Of a stretch of 64,000 nucleotides of DNA, positions 37,225 to 46,356 are shown one piece after another. The notes under the pieces are model-generated. The model was not told the DNA's origin, searched no databases, and saw nothing but the letters and a program-made list of their open reading frames with translations. The stretch is from NCBI RefSeq assembly GCF_000775915.1, contig NZ_BBLT01000013.1:1-64000 (forward strand), read 5' to 3'. Each line of letters opens with the position of its first letter. The stretch's first letter is position 1. Both the position numbers and the translations under genes were made by a program. This stretch comes from Sporocytophaga myxococcoides. Its GTDB lineage: Bacteria; Bacteroidota; Bacteroidia; Cytophagales; Cytophagaceae.

Positions 37225-37344
37225 TGTACTAAATGCAATTGTTTAATTAATGCTTAGAAAATTTATTTCAAACTGTAATAATAAGGTTTAACTACCTTTC
37301 AAAACAAGTTTTTAACGGACCAAATTTAAAAATAAAACGCAAAA

Positions 37345-37383
37345 AGTACTATCCCCACCCTGAAAATATACAGGAGTGGGGAT
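37345..37383 (-). terminator. Likely terminator of the desaturase gene
   Basis: An inverted repeat centred on 37367: ATCCCCAC pairs with GTGGGGAT, extended by CCTG/CAGG with a bulge. It is followed on the minus strand by a short T run (complement of the A run at 37341-37345). It lies 46 bases past the desaturase stop. Confidence 0.6.
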
Positions 37384-37428
37384 ATTTTTCTTAAAATCTA
37401 TATTTCTTAGGGATTTAACCTTATTTTA

Positions 37429-38523
37429 TTAGGCAGATATTTCCATTTCAGGTCTGCTAAATCTTTTTAGAACCTTAAAATGTGATACTAATGCTTCTCC
37501 AAATGTCGGATATTCATGATAAGGAATACCGAATTCAATAGCTGTTTCTCTAACTATCTCAGAAATTACGGGATAGTGTATATGACATATTTTAGGAAAT
37601 AAGTGGTGCTCCACTTGCATATTTAATCCACCGCATAAAAATGCAGCAATTGGACTTTTTCTTGAAAAATTGGCAGTTGTACGCATCTGATGTACAGCCC
37701 AAGCCTCTTCAATATTCCCATCATCATTAGGATCAGGAAATTCTGTTAATTCAACAACATGTGCAAGCTGAAATACAAGTCCTAATACAAGACCTTCTGC
37801 AAAGTGCATTGTTAAAAATCCGATAATGAACTGCCACCAGGTTATATCAACAAATACAAGAGGTAGAACTATAAATACCAAGTAATATAAAAACTTAAAT
37901 AAAAACAGCTTTACATATTCCTTCTTCGGATGATCATTTACATGAGATCCTATATTCTTTTTAAAGAATTTGATATAATCTTTTCTCAGTACCCATGAAA
38001 GACTTGCGAGACTATAAAGAAAAAAGGCATAATAATGCTGATATCTTTGTATTTTATTTGCTTTTTCTTCAGGATTTAATCTGATAAGGCCGGGAGCAAT
38101 TTCAATATCCTCATCATGACCGTGAATATTGGTATATGTATGGTGCACCACATTGTGTGCAATACTCCATAAATATGCATTGGCACCAATTAGATTAAAT
38201 AAATAACCGAGAATTTTGTTAAGAGTTGTGTTTGTAGAATAAGACCCATGAATGGCATCATGGCAGATATTAAATCCTATAAATGCAGCAAACATTCCAA
38301 GCAGGGCGCTAAGCACCCACATTGTAATAAGTCCGAATTGATTTGAAATAATTAAACCATAGAAAAGAATTAATCCGCCCAAAAAAAACACTGTTTTAAA
38401 ATACATTGCGGCATTACCTGTTTTCGAGATATTATTCTCTGTAAAATATTTGTCTACTCTTTCTCTGACGGTAGAAAAAAAACCAGTTTTCTTAACGTCG
38501 ATGAATTTTACTTTTGCTAACAT
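37429..38523 (-). CDS. Membrane fatty-acid desaturase (acyl-CoA/front-end type, no cytochrome b5 domain)
   Basis: 364 residues, di-iron membrane enzyme that introduces a double bond in acyl chains. The three histidine boxes are HDAIHGSY, HNVVHHTYTNIHG and QVEHHLFP (QxxHH, the form in delta-5/6 and linoleoyl-CoA desaturases). Four or so membrane helices surround them. A perfect TetR-type palindrome lies about 100 bases upstream, so lipid-responsive repression is plausible. It is followed by a terminator and preceded on the same strand by a histidine phosphatase gene. Confidence 0.9.
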   Translation of the reverse strand: MLAKVKFIDVKKTGFFSTVRERVDKYFTENNISKTGNAAMYFKTVFFLGGLILFYGLIISNQFGLITMWVLSALLGMFAAFIGFNICHDAIHGSYSTNTTLNKILGYLFNLIGANAYLWSIAHNVVHHTYTNIHGHDEDIEIAPGLIRLNPEEKANKIQRYQHYYAFFLYSLASLSWVLRKDYIKFFKKNIGSHVNDHPKKEYVKLFLFKFLYYLVFIVLPLVFVDITWWQFIIGFLTMHFAEGLVLGLVFQLAHVVELTEFPDPNDDGNIEEAWAVHQMRTTANFSRKSPIAAFLCGGLNMQVEHHLFPKICHIHYPVISEIVRETAIEFGIPYHEYPTFGEALVSHFKVLKRFSRPEMEISA

Positions 38524-38604
38524 TTATGGTATTTAGGTATTATAATTTCAATTTATTCTTCATTAATACGAAAAAATTCTATTTATGAATGAAAAACATT
38601 ACAC

Positions 38605-38621
38605 GAACGAATAGTTCGTTC
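38605..38621 (-). promoter_or_regulatory. TetR-type operator-like palindrome upstream of the desaturase
   Basis: GAACGAA, TAG, TTCGTTC: a perfect 7-bp inverted repeat around three bases, 17 bp in all. The size and geometry resemble operators of TetR-family lipid regulators such as Bacillus FadR. It lies 82 bases upstream of the desaturase ATG and 26 bases below the stop codon of the histidine phosphatase gene. No TetR gene is in the window. Confidence 0.5.
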
Positions 38622-38646
38622 TGGAAATATATGTATATCAGTTTTT

Positions 38647-39276
38647 TTAACAAAATAAATTTTTAAGATGTTCCTTACAATTAGATTTTTCTATCACTAA
38701 TCCTGTATCCTGAGAATAAGTCAAAATATATAGGCCAAGATTATGATGTTCAAATGTTTCCATCTTTCTCAAGTCATTGTGCAATATAGATGCAAGTAAT
38801 ATTCTCATTGCCCTACCATGCATACAAATTAAAATATTTTCTTCTTTCTCATTGGAAATAATATGATTCCATGCTTCTAAAAGTCTTTTTTCCACTTCAC
38901 TTGGACTTTCTCCACCTTCCATTTTCAACCCAAAATCTCCGGAATTCCATCCTTTTACAAGCTGCCAATATTGGGTATTTTCATCAACGCTGATCATCTG
39001 GCCATCTTTATTACCCCAGTTGATTTCGTTTAGTCCTTTTAAAATTTCGTAAGGAACTCCCAGATCTATAAATGGTTGAACGGATTGTTTGGTTCGTTTC
39101 AAGGCTGAAATATAAATTTTATCAAAAGGAACATTTTTATAAGAATTATAAAATGCCTTTGCCTGATTCTGACCAGTCTCATTCAGATCTGTATCTACCC
39201 CACTTCCCTGAACAATTCCTTTCAGATTATAATCTGTCTGACCATGTCTTAAAAGGTAAATTTTTTTCGTTTTCAA
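38647..39276 (-). CDS. Histidine phosphatase (phosphoglycerate mutase-like) family protein
   Basis: 209 residues with the catalytic RHG motif LLRHGQTDYN (His about 10) and the second catalytic His in CMHGRAMRIL. Such small members include 2,3-PGA-independent phosphatases, alpha-ribazole phosphatase and others; the substrate is unknown. The start is TTG at 39276. It is divergent from the men operon, and its start region is close to the men promoter. Confidence 0.87.
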   Translation of the reverse strand: MKTKKIYLLRHGQTDYNLKGIVQGSGVDTDLNETGQNQAKAFYNSYKNVPFDKIYISALKRTKQSVQPFIDLGVPYEILKGLNEINWGNKDGQMISVDENTQYWQLVKGWNSGDFGLKMEGGESPSEVEKRLLEAWNHIISNEKEENILICMHGRAMRILLASILHNDLRKMETFEHHNLGLYILTYSQDTGLVIEKSNCKEHLKNLFC

Positions 39277-39284
39277 TTTTGTTC

Positions 39285-39292
39285 TACTTTTG
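39285..39292 (+). promoter_or_regulatory. Probable promoter -7 element of the men operon
   Basis: TACTTTTG (39285-39292) matches TAnnTTTG exactly. No TTG stands at the right distance, so the -33 element is weak. The predicted start lies near 39298, about 19 bases before the ATG at 39317. Confidence 0.45.
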
Positions 39293-39316
39293 TACTAATT
39301 ATAGTATTGCAAAATA

Positions 39317-39736
39317 ATGATTAATCCCAACATTACGGTTCAGGGCCTTAATAAACTATCCAAAAATACAATGGTGGAGCATTTAGGGATTGAATACATA
39401 GAAGTCGGCGCAGACTATATCATCGGCAGAATGCCAGTAGATAACCGTACCCATCAGCCTATGGGGTTTCTGCACGGAGGTGCTTCTGTTGTACTTGCTG
39501 AAACACTTGGATCCATAGGATCAGCATCTTGCGTCAATCTTGAGCAGTATGCTCCATTTGGTCTTGAGATTAACGCTAATCACGTCAAAAGTGTTCGAAG
39601 CGGCTATGTCTATGGAAAAGCTTCTCTCGTTCATTTTGGTAAAAACACGCATATCTGGGATATCAGGATTGAAAATGAAAAAAAAGAGTTAGTTTGTATC
39701 AGCAGACTAACTGTTGCCATCGTACCTAAAAAGTAA
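39317..39736 (+). CDS. menI: Hotdog-fold thioesterase, probable 1,4-dihydroxy-2-naphthoyl-CoA hydrolase
   Basis: 139 residues of the YdiI/PaaI family. The active-site segment is GFLHGGASVVLAETLGS, with the general-base Glu in the helix after the HGG turn. The family hydrolyses many acyl-CoA esters; its place as the first gene of a menaquinone run makes DHNA-CoA the likely substrate. It is 13 bases upstream of menF. The symbol is inferred from context. Confidence 0.75.
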   Translation: MINPNITVQGLNKLSKNTMVEHLGIEYIEVGADYIIGRMPVDNRTHQPMGFLHGGASVVLAETLGSIGSASCVNLEQYAPFGLEINANHVKSVRSGYVYGKASLVHFGKNTHIWDIRIENEKKELVCISRLTVAIVPKK

Positions 39737-39749
39737 ACACATTTATCGG

Positions 39750-40958
39750 ATGAAGGGATTGAGTACCCGCACTGACTTTGTTCAAAGTTTTGATCGGGCT
39801 GAAGAAACAATGGAGCGATTATTCACTGCTTCTTTTAACCTTGGACTTGCTGTCGCTGTTTGGAAAGAACCTGGGCGAGATGATGTATCCATCATCATTG
39901 ACTTTTCTGAAACTCTTAATAAAGTTCAGTTTAATGAAAATATCGGCTCCGGATTTCTTTTAAGTCCTTTTATCAACCCCGACTTAAAAGAAACTATATT
40001 GATAAGGCCTGATATCTATTTCAACTCTTCAGAATCTGAAATACAAGTAAATAATATTCCAAATTCAACTCTTGCTGATACTTTTGAATATCATTACAAT
40101 GAGTTTACCTCATTTCATCAGGGCAAATACAGCTCAAAGAATTCAAATAAAAAAGAAACTCAGGAATTTACAAATCTTGTAGAAAAAGCTGTTGAAGAAA
40201 TTCAAAAAGAAAAATTTAAAAAAATTGTTCTTTCCCGTTCCAAAGAGAAAGGACTTCCCTCAGGATTTAATCCTTTTCAATTCTATCTTCAACTTTGTCA
40301 AAAACATCCTCTGGCTTTCACTTCCCTGGTTAGTCATCCGACCTTGGGCACTTGGATTGGTGCTACTCCAGAACTGCTTGTAAGTGTATCCAAGGATAAT
40401 ATATTTAAAACAATAGCTCTTGCAGCAACTAAACCTGCAACAGGAATTCAGAAACTTAATGAAGTGGTCTGGACTCAAAAAGAGATAGAGGAACAGGCGA
40501 TAGTAAGTAGATATATTATCAATTGCTTCAAGTCTATTCGCCTTCGGGAATATGAAGATGAAGGGCCAAGAACCGTTCAGGCTGGCAATCTATTTCACCT
40601 GCGAACAGATTTTACTGTTAATATCAATGAAGTTCCTTTTCCTGATCTTTTATACAGGATGATAAAACTTCTTCATCCTACTTCTGCTGTATGTGGTACT
40701 CCTAAAGAACCAGCCATGAATTATATAACAGAAATGGAAAAATATGACAGAGAGCTATTTACAGGATTTCTTGGACCAATCAATATAAATAACGAAACTA
40801 GTGTCTATGTAAATATCAGATGCTGCAAAATTCAATCAGGGAAAGTTTCCTTTTTTGCAGGAGCCGGTATTACAAAAGATTCAGTGGCAGCCAATGAATT
40901 GGAAGAGACCAATCATAAAATGTACACTTTAGAATCACTCTTTGATAACCTTCACTAA
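39750..40958 (+). CDS. menF: Isochorismate synthase
   Basis: About 402 residues of the chorismate-utilising family, which converts chorismate to isochorismate to start menaquinone (or siderophore) synthesis. The core has KIVLSRSKEKGL, TWIGATPELLVS, LHPTSAVCGTPKEPA, DRELFTGFLGPI and the metal-binding GAGITKDSVAANELEE helix near the C-terminus. I use the ATG at 39750; a longer frame starts at a TTG. It lies directly upstream of menD. Confidence 0.92.
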   Translation: MKGLSTRTDFVQSFDRAEETMERLFTASFNLGLAVAVWKEPGRDDVSIIIDFSETLNKVQFNENIGSGFLLSPFINPDLKETILIRPDIYFNSSESEIQVNNIPNSTLADTFEYHYNEFTSFHQGKYSSKNSNKKETQEFTNLVEKAVEEIQKEKFKKIVLSRSKEKGLPSGFNPFQFYLQLCQKHPLAFTSLVSHPTLGTWIGATPELLVSVSKDNIFKTIALAATKPATGIQKLNEVVWTQKEIEEQAIVSRYIINCFKSIRLREYEDEGPRTVQAGNLFHLRTDFTVNINEVPFPDLLYRMIKLLHPTSAVCGTPKEPAMNYITEMEKYDRELFTGFLGPININNETSVYVNIRCCKIQSGKVSFFAGAGITKDSVAANELEETNHKMYTLESLFDNLH

Positions 40959-40963
40959 TATTT

Positions 40964-42649
40964 GTGGAATCAATCTATAATATTGCAGAAATCTGCTCCA
41001 AAAAAGGTCTAAAAAACTTTGTTTTATCTCCTGGTTCTCGCTGTGCTCCTCTTACTGTAGCCATAGTCAGACATCCCGAACTGACAAGCAGGACAATTAC
41101 AGATGAAAGATCTGCAGCATTTATTGCATTAGGGTTATCACTTGAGACCCAAAAGCCTGTTGGACTTTTATGTACCAGTGGAACTGCCGCACTCAACTAT
41201 GCCCCTGCCGTGGCAGAGGCCTTTTACCAACAAATACCATTAATTATACTTACTGCTGACAGACCACCTGAATGGGTAGATCAACAAGACGGACAGACTA
41301 TCCGACAGCAATATATATATGGAAACCATGTTAAAAAGTTCTTCCAGCTTCCAACAGATCATCAAAATCCAGATTCATCCTGGCATATTCAAAGAACTAT
41401 ATCTGAAGCAATTAACTTAGCAGACTCCTACCCTAGGGGTCCTGTACACATCAATATTCCTTTACGTGAGCCTTTTTATCCTAAAAACAGTAATGAAGTA
41501 AAGTATACTTCTGTTAGAATAATAGAAAAAGTAAAAGCTCAATCATCAATCGATACATCAAGCTTGCAGCAACTTATTCAATTGTTTAACCAAAGTGAGA
41601 AAGTAGTATTGCTCAGCGGACAAAACAATGCTAATATCGAATTGAATAATGCAGTATCTAAATTCACAGCTTTTCATAAAATTCCTGTATGGGCTGAACC
41701 AATTTCTAATATTCGCTGTAAGAATTCCATACAAAACATTGATGTAATACTTTCGGGAGAACCGGAACACGAAACACTTACACCAGATTTACTCATCACA
41801 TTTGGTCAATCAGTATTATCTAAAAGTCTGAAATCATTCCTAAGAAAGTATAAGCCTAAATACCATTGGCATATAGATCCATCAGGAGAAGGTGCTGATA
41901 CCTATCATTGTCTTACACATATTATTCCTGTAGAACCTACATCTTTTTTCAATACATTTAAAGGTGCAGTTAAAAATGATGAATGGCTGAACAACTGGCT
42001 TAATATTGATATAAAAGGATTGACTTTTCTTAAAAACTTCTTTTCTTTCCAATCAGAGTTTTCAGAATTTGAAGCGGCTTTTGAAGTCGTAAAAAATTTA
42101 CCTCCTGAAAATATTCTTCATTTATCAAACAGTATGCCTGTGAGGTATGTAAATTACTTAGGAAGCTTTATCCAATCAGGAACTATCGTAAGAGCCAACA
42201 GAGGCACAAGTGGAATAGATGGAGTCCTCAGCACCGCTGTTGGTAATGCTTTAAGCACTAATAAACTGGTATTTCTTTTGACTGGAGATCTTGCTTTTTT
42301 TTATGATAGAAATGCTTTCTGGAATAATTACCTGCCAGATAACTTAAGAATTGTTTTATTAAATAATCATGGCGGAGGTATCTTTAACATGATTGATGGT
42401 CCTAAAAATCTGAAAGAAGCTCCTGAATATTTTATTACTCAACAAAATCTTAAGGCTAATAATATTGCAAATGAATTTAATCTTGAATACTTATACTGCA
42501 ACGAAAGAGAGTCTTTAAATACAGCACTACCAGAGTTATTAACATCATCCGGTAAATCAAAGATTCTTGAAATAGAAACATGTATAGATAAAAATACTGG
42601 GATATTCACTTCCTTTAAACAGCAGATTAAAGAGAAATATGGCAAATAG
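40964..42649 (+). CDS. menD: SEPHCHC synthase (MenD)
   Basis: 561 residues. A thiamine-diphosphate enzyme that joins 2-oxoglutarate to isochorismate. The N-terminal substrate loop has VLSPGSRCAPLTVA and ITDERSAAFIALGLS, with the catalytic Glu there. LLCTSGTAALNYAPAVAEA and NRGTSGIDGVLSTAVG follow. The diphosphate/Mg2+ motif is GDLAFFYDRNAF...LNNHGGGIF. It starts with GTG at 40964, five bases after menF ends. Downstream is menE after an 89-base gap. Confidence 0.94.
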   Translation: MESIYNIAEICSKKGLKNFVLSPGSRCAPLTVAIVRHPELTSRTITDERSAAFIALGLSLETQKPVGLLCTSGTAALNYAPAVAEAFYQQIPLIILTADRPPEWVDQQDGQTIRQQYIYGNHVKKFFQLPTDHQNPDSSWHIQRTISEAINLADSYPRGPVHINIPLREPFYPKNSNEVKYTSVRIIEKVKAQSSIDTSSLQQLIQLFNQSEKVVLLSGQNNANIELNNAVSKFTAFHKIPVWAEPISNIRCKNSIQNIDVILSGEPEHETLTPDLLITFGQSVLSKSLKSFLRKYKPKYHWHIDPSGEGADTYHCLTHIIPVEPTSFFNTFKGAVKNDEWLNNWLNIDIKGLTFLKNFFSFQSEFSEFEAAFEVVKNLPPENILHLSNSMPVRYVNYLGSFIQSGTIVRANRGTSGIDGVLSTAVGNALSTNKLVFLLTGDLAFFYDRNAFWNNYLPDNLRIVLLNNHGGGIFNMIDGPKNLKEAPEYFITQQNLKANNIANEFNLEYLYCNERESLNTALPELLTSSGKSKILEIETCIDKNTGIFTSFKQQIKEKYGK

Positions 42650-42738
42650 AATTTGTCAAAACCTTAATCCACTTTCAAAATTAAAATTCATACATTAAGA
42701 AACGTTTTCAATTAAGTTACTTTCTTGATGAAACCAGA

Positions 42739-43848
42739 TTGAATGGATTTCAAAACCCCATTATAAACTTTAGTTTTAATCACGTGGAAGTCTACCTTAA
42801 TAATCGAAAAATTGAATTAGAAAAGCTGGATCTTTTCACCACTTCCGATGAATATGAGTCCACGACAATTACTTTTTTAAAGGACTGGTTGAATTACGAA
42901 GATATTTTTTATCTAAAGACTTCTGGATCCACTTCAACACCCAAAGTCATTGAGATAAGCAGAGAACAGATGGAAGCAAGTGCCAGAGCTACAATAAAAG
43001 CGCTTAAACTGAAGTCAGGAGATAGAGCCTTAATTTGCATCAACACCAATATGATTGGAGGTAAAATGATGCTTGTCAGAACGTTGATAGAAAAATTTAA
43101 TGCTTATATCATCCCTCCTGTTTCAGATCCATTTAAATCAATTCCTGAGAAGTTTGAATTTGATTTTACAGCAATAGTTCCGCTTCAGCTGGAAACCATA
43201 TTAAATAATCCTGAAAGTTCAGCAAAATTAAACAAGTTAAAAGCCGTCATAGTAGGTGGGGCAGTAGTATCAGAATCATTGAAATCCCGACTTCAGAATT
43301 TAACTGTCCCGATTTATAGTACATATGGAATGACTGAAACAGTAAGTCATATAGCGTTAAAATTATTAAATGGGCCTGAGCAATCTGATTATTTTAAAGT
43401 ATTTGATGGTATAGAGACAAGAGTAGATTCCAGAGGCTGTCTGGAAATTAAAGGCACCGTAACCAACAATCAATGGATAATTACTAACGATCTCGTTCAA
43501 TTTCATTCTGAAAGAGAATTCACCTGGCTTGGAAGGATTGATAATATTATTAATTCAGGAGGAATAAAACTTCAGATAGAATCAATAGAAAATAAGATTA
43601 ACACAATTCTAAAAGATAGAAATTATGATGGAAATTTCTTTTTAAGCAAAAATGCTGATGAAAAATTGGGAGAAGCATTGGCCTTTTATTACGAAGGCAT
43701 TGAAACCCAAAAATCAGAAATTCTTCAGTTATTAAAAAAAGAATTATCCAAATATGAAGTGCCAAGATATATTGTATTTTGTAAAACTTTCGAATACACC
43801 ACTTCAGGAAAAATTGACAAACTAATGACAATTAAAAACAATAAATAA
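42739..43848 (+). CDS. menE: 2-succinylbenzoate-CoA ligase
   Basis: 369 residues, shorter than the usual 450-500, as is common in this phylum. An adenylate-forming enzyme that activates o-succinylbenzoate with CoA. The ATP motif is KTSGSTSTPKVIEIS, with YGMTETVSHIALK later, the hinge region WLGRIDNIINSGGIKL and a C-terminal catalytic lysine near TTSGKIDKL. The start is TTG at 42739. The stop codon sits inside the terminator stem. MenB and MenC genes are not in the window. Confidence 0.88.
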   Translation: MNGFQNPIINFSFNHVEVYLNNRKIELEKLDLFTTSDEYESTTITFLKDWLNYEDIFYLKTSGSTSTPKVIEISREQMEASARATIKALKLKSGDRALICINTNMIGGKMMLVRTLIEKFNAYIIPPVSDPFKSIPEKFEFDFTAIVPLQLETILNNPESSAKLNKLKAVIVGGAVVSESLKSRLQNLTVPIYSTYGMTETVSHIALKLLNGPEQSDYFKVFDGIETRVDSRGCLEIKGTVTNNQWIITNDLVQFHSEREFTWLGRIDNIINSGGIKLQIESIENKINTILKDRNYDGNFFLSKNADEKLGEALAFYYEGIETQKSEILQLLKKELSKYEVPRYIVFCKTFEYTTSGKIDKLMTIKNNK

Positions 43849-43879
43849 ACCTGTTCTGGTTGCCCAGAACAGGTTTATT
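43844..43879. terminator. Strong bidirectional terminator after menE
   Basis: A perfect 16-bp stem (AATAAACCTGTTCTGG with CCAGAACAGGTTTATT, 43844-43859 and 43864-43879, loop TTGC). The menE stop codon overlaps its first bases. It can serve menE and the convergent gene at 43901. Confidence 0.85.
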
Positions 43880-43900
43880 TAATATTAACAGCTTTTAAAA

Positions 43901-44446
43901 CTATCTTATCTTTTTAAGAAAATCTTTAACAAGCCCCTCAAAATCAAACTTTTGCAAATCAGAATAAGCATCTATTGTATGCAAATATTCCAGATCTTCA
44001 AAGTCAGTTATTCTTAGAGCAAAAATCGGGAAGCCCCATTCCTCTTCATCCGGGTTAGAATATGGTGTTTTTACATATCCCATATCTACAAATTCATAAT
44101 CCAAGACATCCAACACACCTTGACTCACCTTGTTCTTCTTTAAGATTGGGGTAATTGTCTCAATAATCAAAGGTCTCCAACGCTGATTCAAATCTTCTAG
44201 CTTTAATTCAATGACCTTCTCTCTGAAGTCATAATATTCTTCAAAAAGAGCATCCAATAAATCTTCAGCAAATTCAGCAGTATCTGTATCTTTGTGCCCA
44301 TGAATAGCCATTTTAAGCACTTCGAAATCCCAAAGCTTCACTATAACACCATCAGCTTCGAACTTAATACCCAAATCCTTGGCTGTCAACTTAATACCTG
44401 TTTCACCTAATATTGTATCACAGATAATACTTTTTAAACCTTTCAT
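43901..44446 (-). CDS. Conserved-looking protein of unknown function
   Basis: 181 residues, acidic, no signal peptide, no membrane helix. Visible features are an Asp/Glu-rich middle (TDTAEFAEDLLDALFEEY) and a C-terminal DFEGLVKDFLKKI helix. The composition and codon use resemble those of its neighbours, so it appears real and cytosolic. I do not recognise the family. It is divergent (63 bases) from the equally unknown 44510 gene. Confidence 0.6.
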   Translation of the reverse strand: MKGLKSIICDTILGETGIKLTAKDLGIKFEADGVIVKLWDFEVLKMAIHGHKDTDTAEFAEDLLDALFEEYYDFREKVIELKLEDLNQRWRPLIIETITPILKKNKVSQGVLDVLDYEFVDMGYVKTPYSNPDEEEWGFPIFALRITDFEDLEYLHTIDAYSDLQKFDFEGLVKDFLKKIR

Positions 44447-44509
44447 TATTTACGTTTGTACTAATTTGCGTTGAAAAATATTTATAAAATTTAAAAAAAC
44501 AAATCAAAT

Positions 44510-45256
44510 ATGAATAACTTTCACAGTTTTGAAATAAATTTTACACCTTCTGACCTTTATCCCCCTTACGCCAACACCATTAATTTGAAATTTATTAACG
44601 CAAACAATCTGCTCAAAGTTGAATTTAATATTAAATATATTGGACGTGAAGAACTCACAGAAGAAGAAATTTTAGATGAAGGATTCACTTTAAACGATGA
44701 TTACAACTGGAATGGCAGTTTAAGTTCTGTATGGATTGATCCAATTCAATCCCTAATCAATAAATCAACATTTGTTAAAGAGGAATCAGACATAAAAGTA
44801 CTGATTGAAGCACCTAAAATTATTTCCGGGTCACCTGAGAATAGTGAAGAGTGGGCTTATTTTATACAAGAAGTAACACAGGCTGTTTATGAAACTTCAG
44901 GAAAAGAAAGCAATTTAGAGATCAGCTTTATAAAGAATTTCCCTCAGGACTTTGTAGCTATAAATCTTAAACCTGAATTTAAATCCCGAAAATTTATAGC
45001 TGAAATAGAACAAAACAATCAGAAAAAGACTATTCAATTGAAGTGGGAAGACCTGAAAAATACACTTCAGGCAATTTATTTACCTGAATATATTTATGAA
45101 AACAGCCTACCAAATCCAGGAAAAGCTCAAGGTTATTACATTAATACAGGAGAAGGAATCTGGTTTAAGGCAAACGAGGGGGTAGTTAATCTTTCAGAAA
45201 AAGATAAAAGTGTACCAAAACTTATCGAAATGTTTGAAAAAATATCGAAGAAGTAA
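44510..45256 (+). CDS. Unknown cytosolic protein
   Basis: 248 residues, no signal or membrane segment, acidic, many beta-strand-like segments at the N-terminus (FHSFEINFTPSDLYPPYAN) and a C-terminal helix. A recurrent GRE-ELTEEEIL-type acidic loop is at about 50. Not recognised. It converges on the XRE/S24 gene (stops seven bases apart) and diverges from the 181-residue gene. Confidence 0.6.
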   Translation: MNNFHSFEINFTPSDLYPPYANTINLKFINANNLLKVEFNIKYIGREELTEEEILDEGFTLNDDYNWNGSLSSVWIDPIQSLINKSTFVKEESDIKVLIEAPKIISGSPENSEEWAYFIQEVTQAVYETSGKESNLEISFIKNFPQDFVAINLKPEFKSRKFIAEIEQNNQKKTIQLKWEDLKNTLQAIYLPEYIYENSLPNPGKAQGYYINTGEGIWFKANEGVVNLSEKDKSVPKLIEMFEKISKK

Positions 45257-45263
45257 GCCCAAC

Positions 45264-46037
45264 TTACTTCTTCAGGTTTTTAAGTTCTTCTTTCATGTTT
45301 ACAACCATGTGCGCTAGCTTCTCAATTGACATATCGGGCTTTGGAAACTCAGTACTGATGAACGCTTTAGCCTCCCATATTTCGAGTATATCATCCGGGT
45401 GTACTTCATAAGAAGAATAAACCGGGTTATCTGATGTTAAAAGAAATACCTCTTTAGTTTTTAAGTAATTAGTCACTCTTTTGTAAACTATACCTTCTTT
45501 TGAAGTCACGACAATATAAGTCTGATCATCTTTGACATAATTCCAGTTATCGACATATTGGCCAATGATAATGGTACCAGAGACAAGCGGCAACATTGAA
45601 TCTCCTGAAATTTCAAAAGCACGGAACGTTCCATTCTTAAAGTTCGGAAGATAAAAATTAGGAAGGTCCCCAATATATTCAGGGTCGGCATATCCATTGA
45701 GATAACCTGCCGCTGCTTTTTGAGGAACCATAGGAACTGATTCATTATCATTTTTATCTACAGTAATTGAAAGCACTCTTAACTTTTTAGCTTCAATATC
45801 TTTCTGCATCATTTGCCTATAGCTTTCAGGATCTTTTAAATCCCCACTAATGAGGGCGTCTACAGATACTTCCAATATTTTAGAAAACATGATAAGGTTA
45901 TATAAACCAGGCTCTGCTCTCCCCTCTTCATAAGCCCCTAATAATGACCTTTTTATTCCAACTTTTTCGGCCAATTGTTCCTGAGTAAATCCTTTTTGCT
46001 TCCTTAAATGCTTAATATTGTCACTTATCAGAGTCAT
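45264..46037 (-). CDS. XRE-type HTH regulator with C-terminal S24 (LexA/CI-like) peptidase domain
   Basis: 257 residues. The HTH is LRKQKGFTQEQLAEKVGIKR...GAYEEGRAEP at residues 10-45. A coiled linker leads to an S24 domain: a likely self-cleavage Ala-Gly in KAAAGYLNGY, nucleophile Ser in EISGDSMLPL and catalytic Lys in GIVYKRV. Such proteins repress target genes and may self-cleave on DNA damage. It is close to LexA/phage CI in design; no prophage is nearby. A 73-residue ORF lies upstream on the same strand, and repeated TTAGCAwAT sites lie beyond. Confidence 0.88.
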   Translation of the reverse strand: MTLISDNIKHLRKQKGFTQEQLAEKVGIKRSLLGAYEEGRAEPGLYNLIMFSKILEVSVDALISGDLKDPESYRQMMQKDIEAKKLRVLSITVDKNDNESVPMVPQKAAAGYLNGYADPEYIGDLPNFYLPNFKNGTFRAFEISGDSMLPLVSGTIIIGQYVDNWNYVKDDQTYIVVTSKEGIVYKRVTNYLKTKEVFLLTSDNPVYSSYEVHPDDILEIWEAKAFISTEFPKPDMSIEKLAHMVVNMKEELKNLKK

Positions 46038-46062
46038 GTTTCTTTTAAATTATATCTACTAA

Positions 46063-46284
46063 TTAAATCAAAATATTGATATCCTGTAATACATTATTGA
46101 TCATTCTGCCTAAACTGCTTTTATTTTCGACCAGTTTTTCACCATGAATGAAAAATCCCGTATTATCTTCAAACAGGTAATTCACCAGTATGAAACTTGA
46201 ATTTGGTATAGGTTTGCGTAAAAAATATTTTAATTTAAACCCCCTTTTAGTAGAGACTAACATATTTACGATGTTTTTTAGCAA
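46063..46284 (-). CDS. Possible small protein upstream of the XRE/S24 gene
   Basis: A 73-residue frame ending 25 bases before the regulator's ATG on the same strand. A later Met (residue 8, MLVSTKRGF) is a possible start. The composition is plausible for a protein, but there is no family, so reality is uncertain. If real, it would be co-transcribed with the regulator. Confidence 0.4.
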   Translation of the reverse strand: MLKNIVNMLVSTKRGFKLKYFLRKPIPNSSFILVNYLFEDNTGFFIHGEKLVENKSSLGRMINNVLQDINILI

Positions 46285-46356
46285 ATAAACATTACAAAAT
46301 CAACATATGCTAATTTTTTTAGTACTATTTTCTGAAAAATATAATTATTAGCAAAT
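46278..46356. promoter_or_regulatory. Three repeated TTAGCAwAT sites, candidate operator region
   Basis: TTAGCAAAT occurs on the plus strand at 46278-46286 and 46348-46356 (70 bases apart). TTAGCATAT occurs on the minus strand (complement of 46305-46313). They lie between the divergent small ORF/regulator block and the 345-residue gene, which suits an autoregulatory operator. The region is AT-rich, so chance repeats are possible. Confidence 0.4.
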
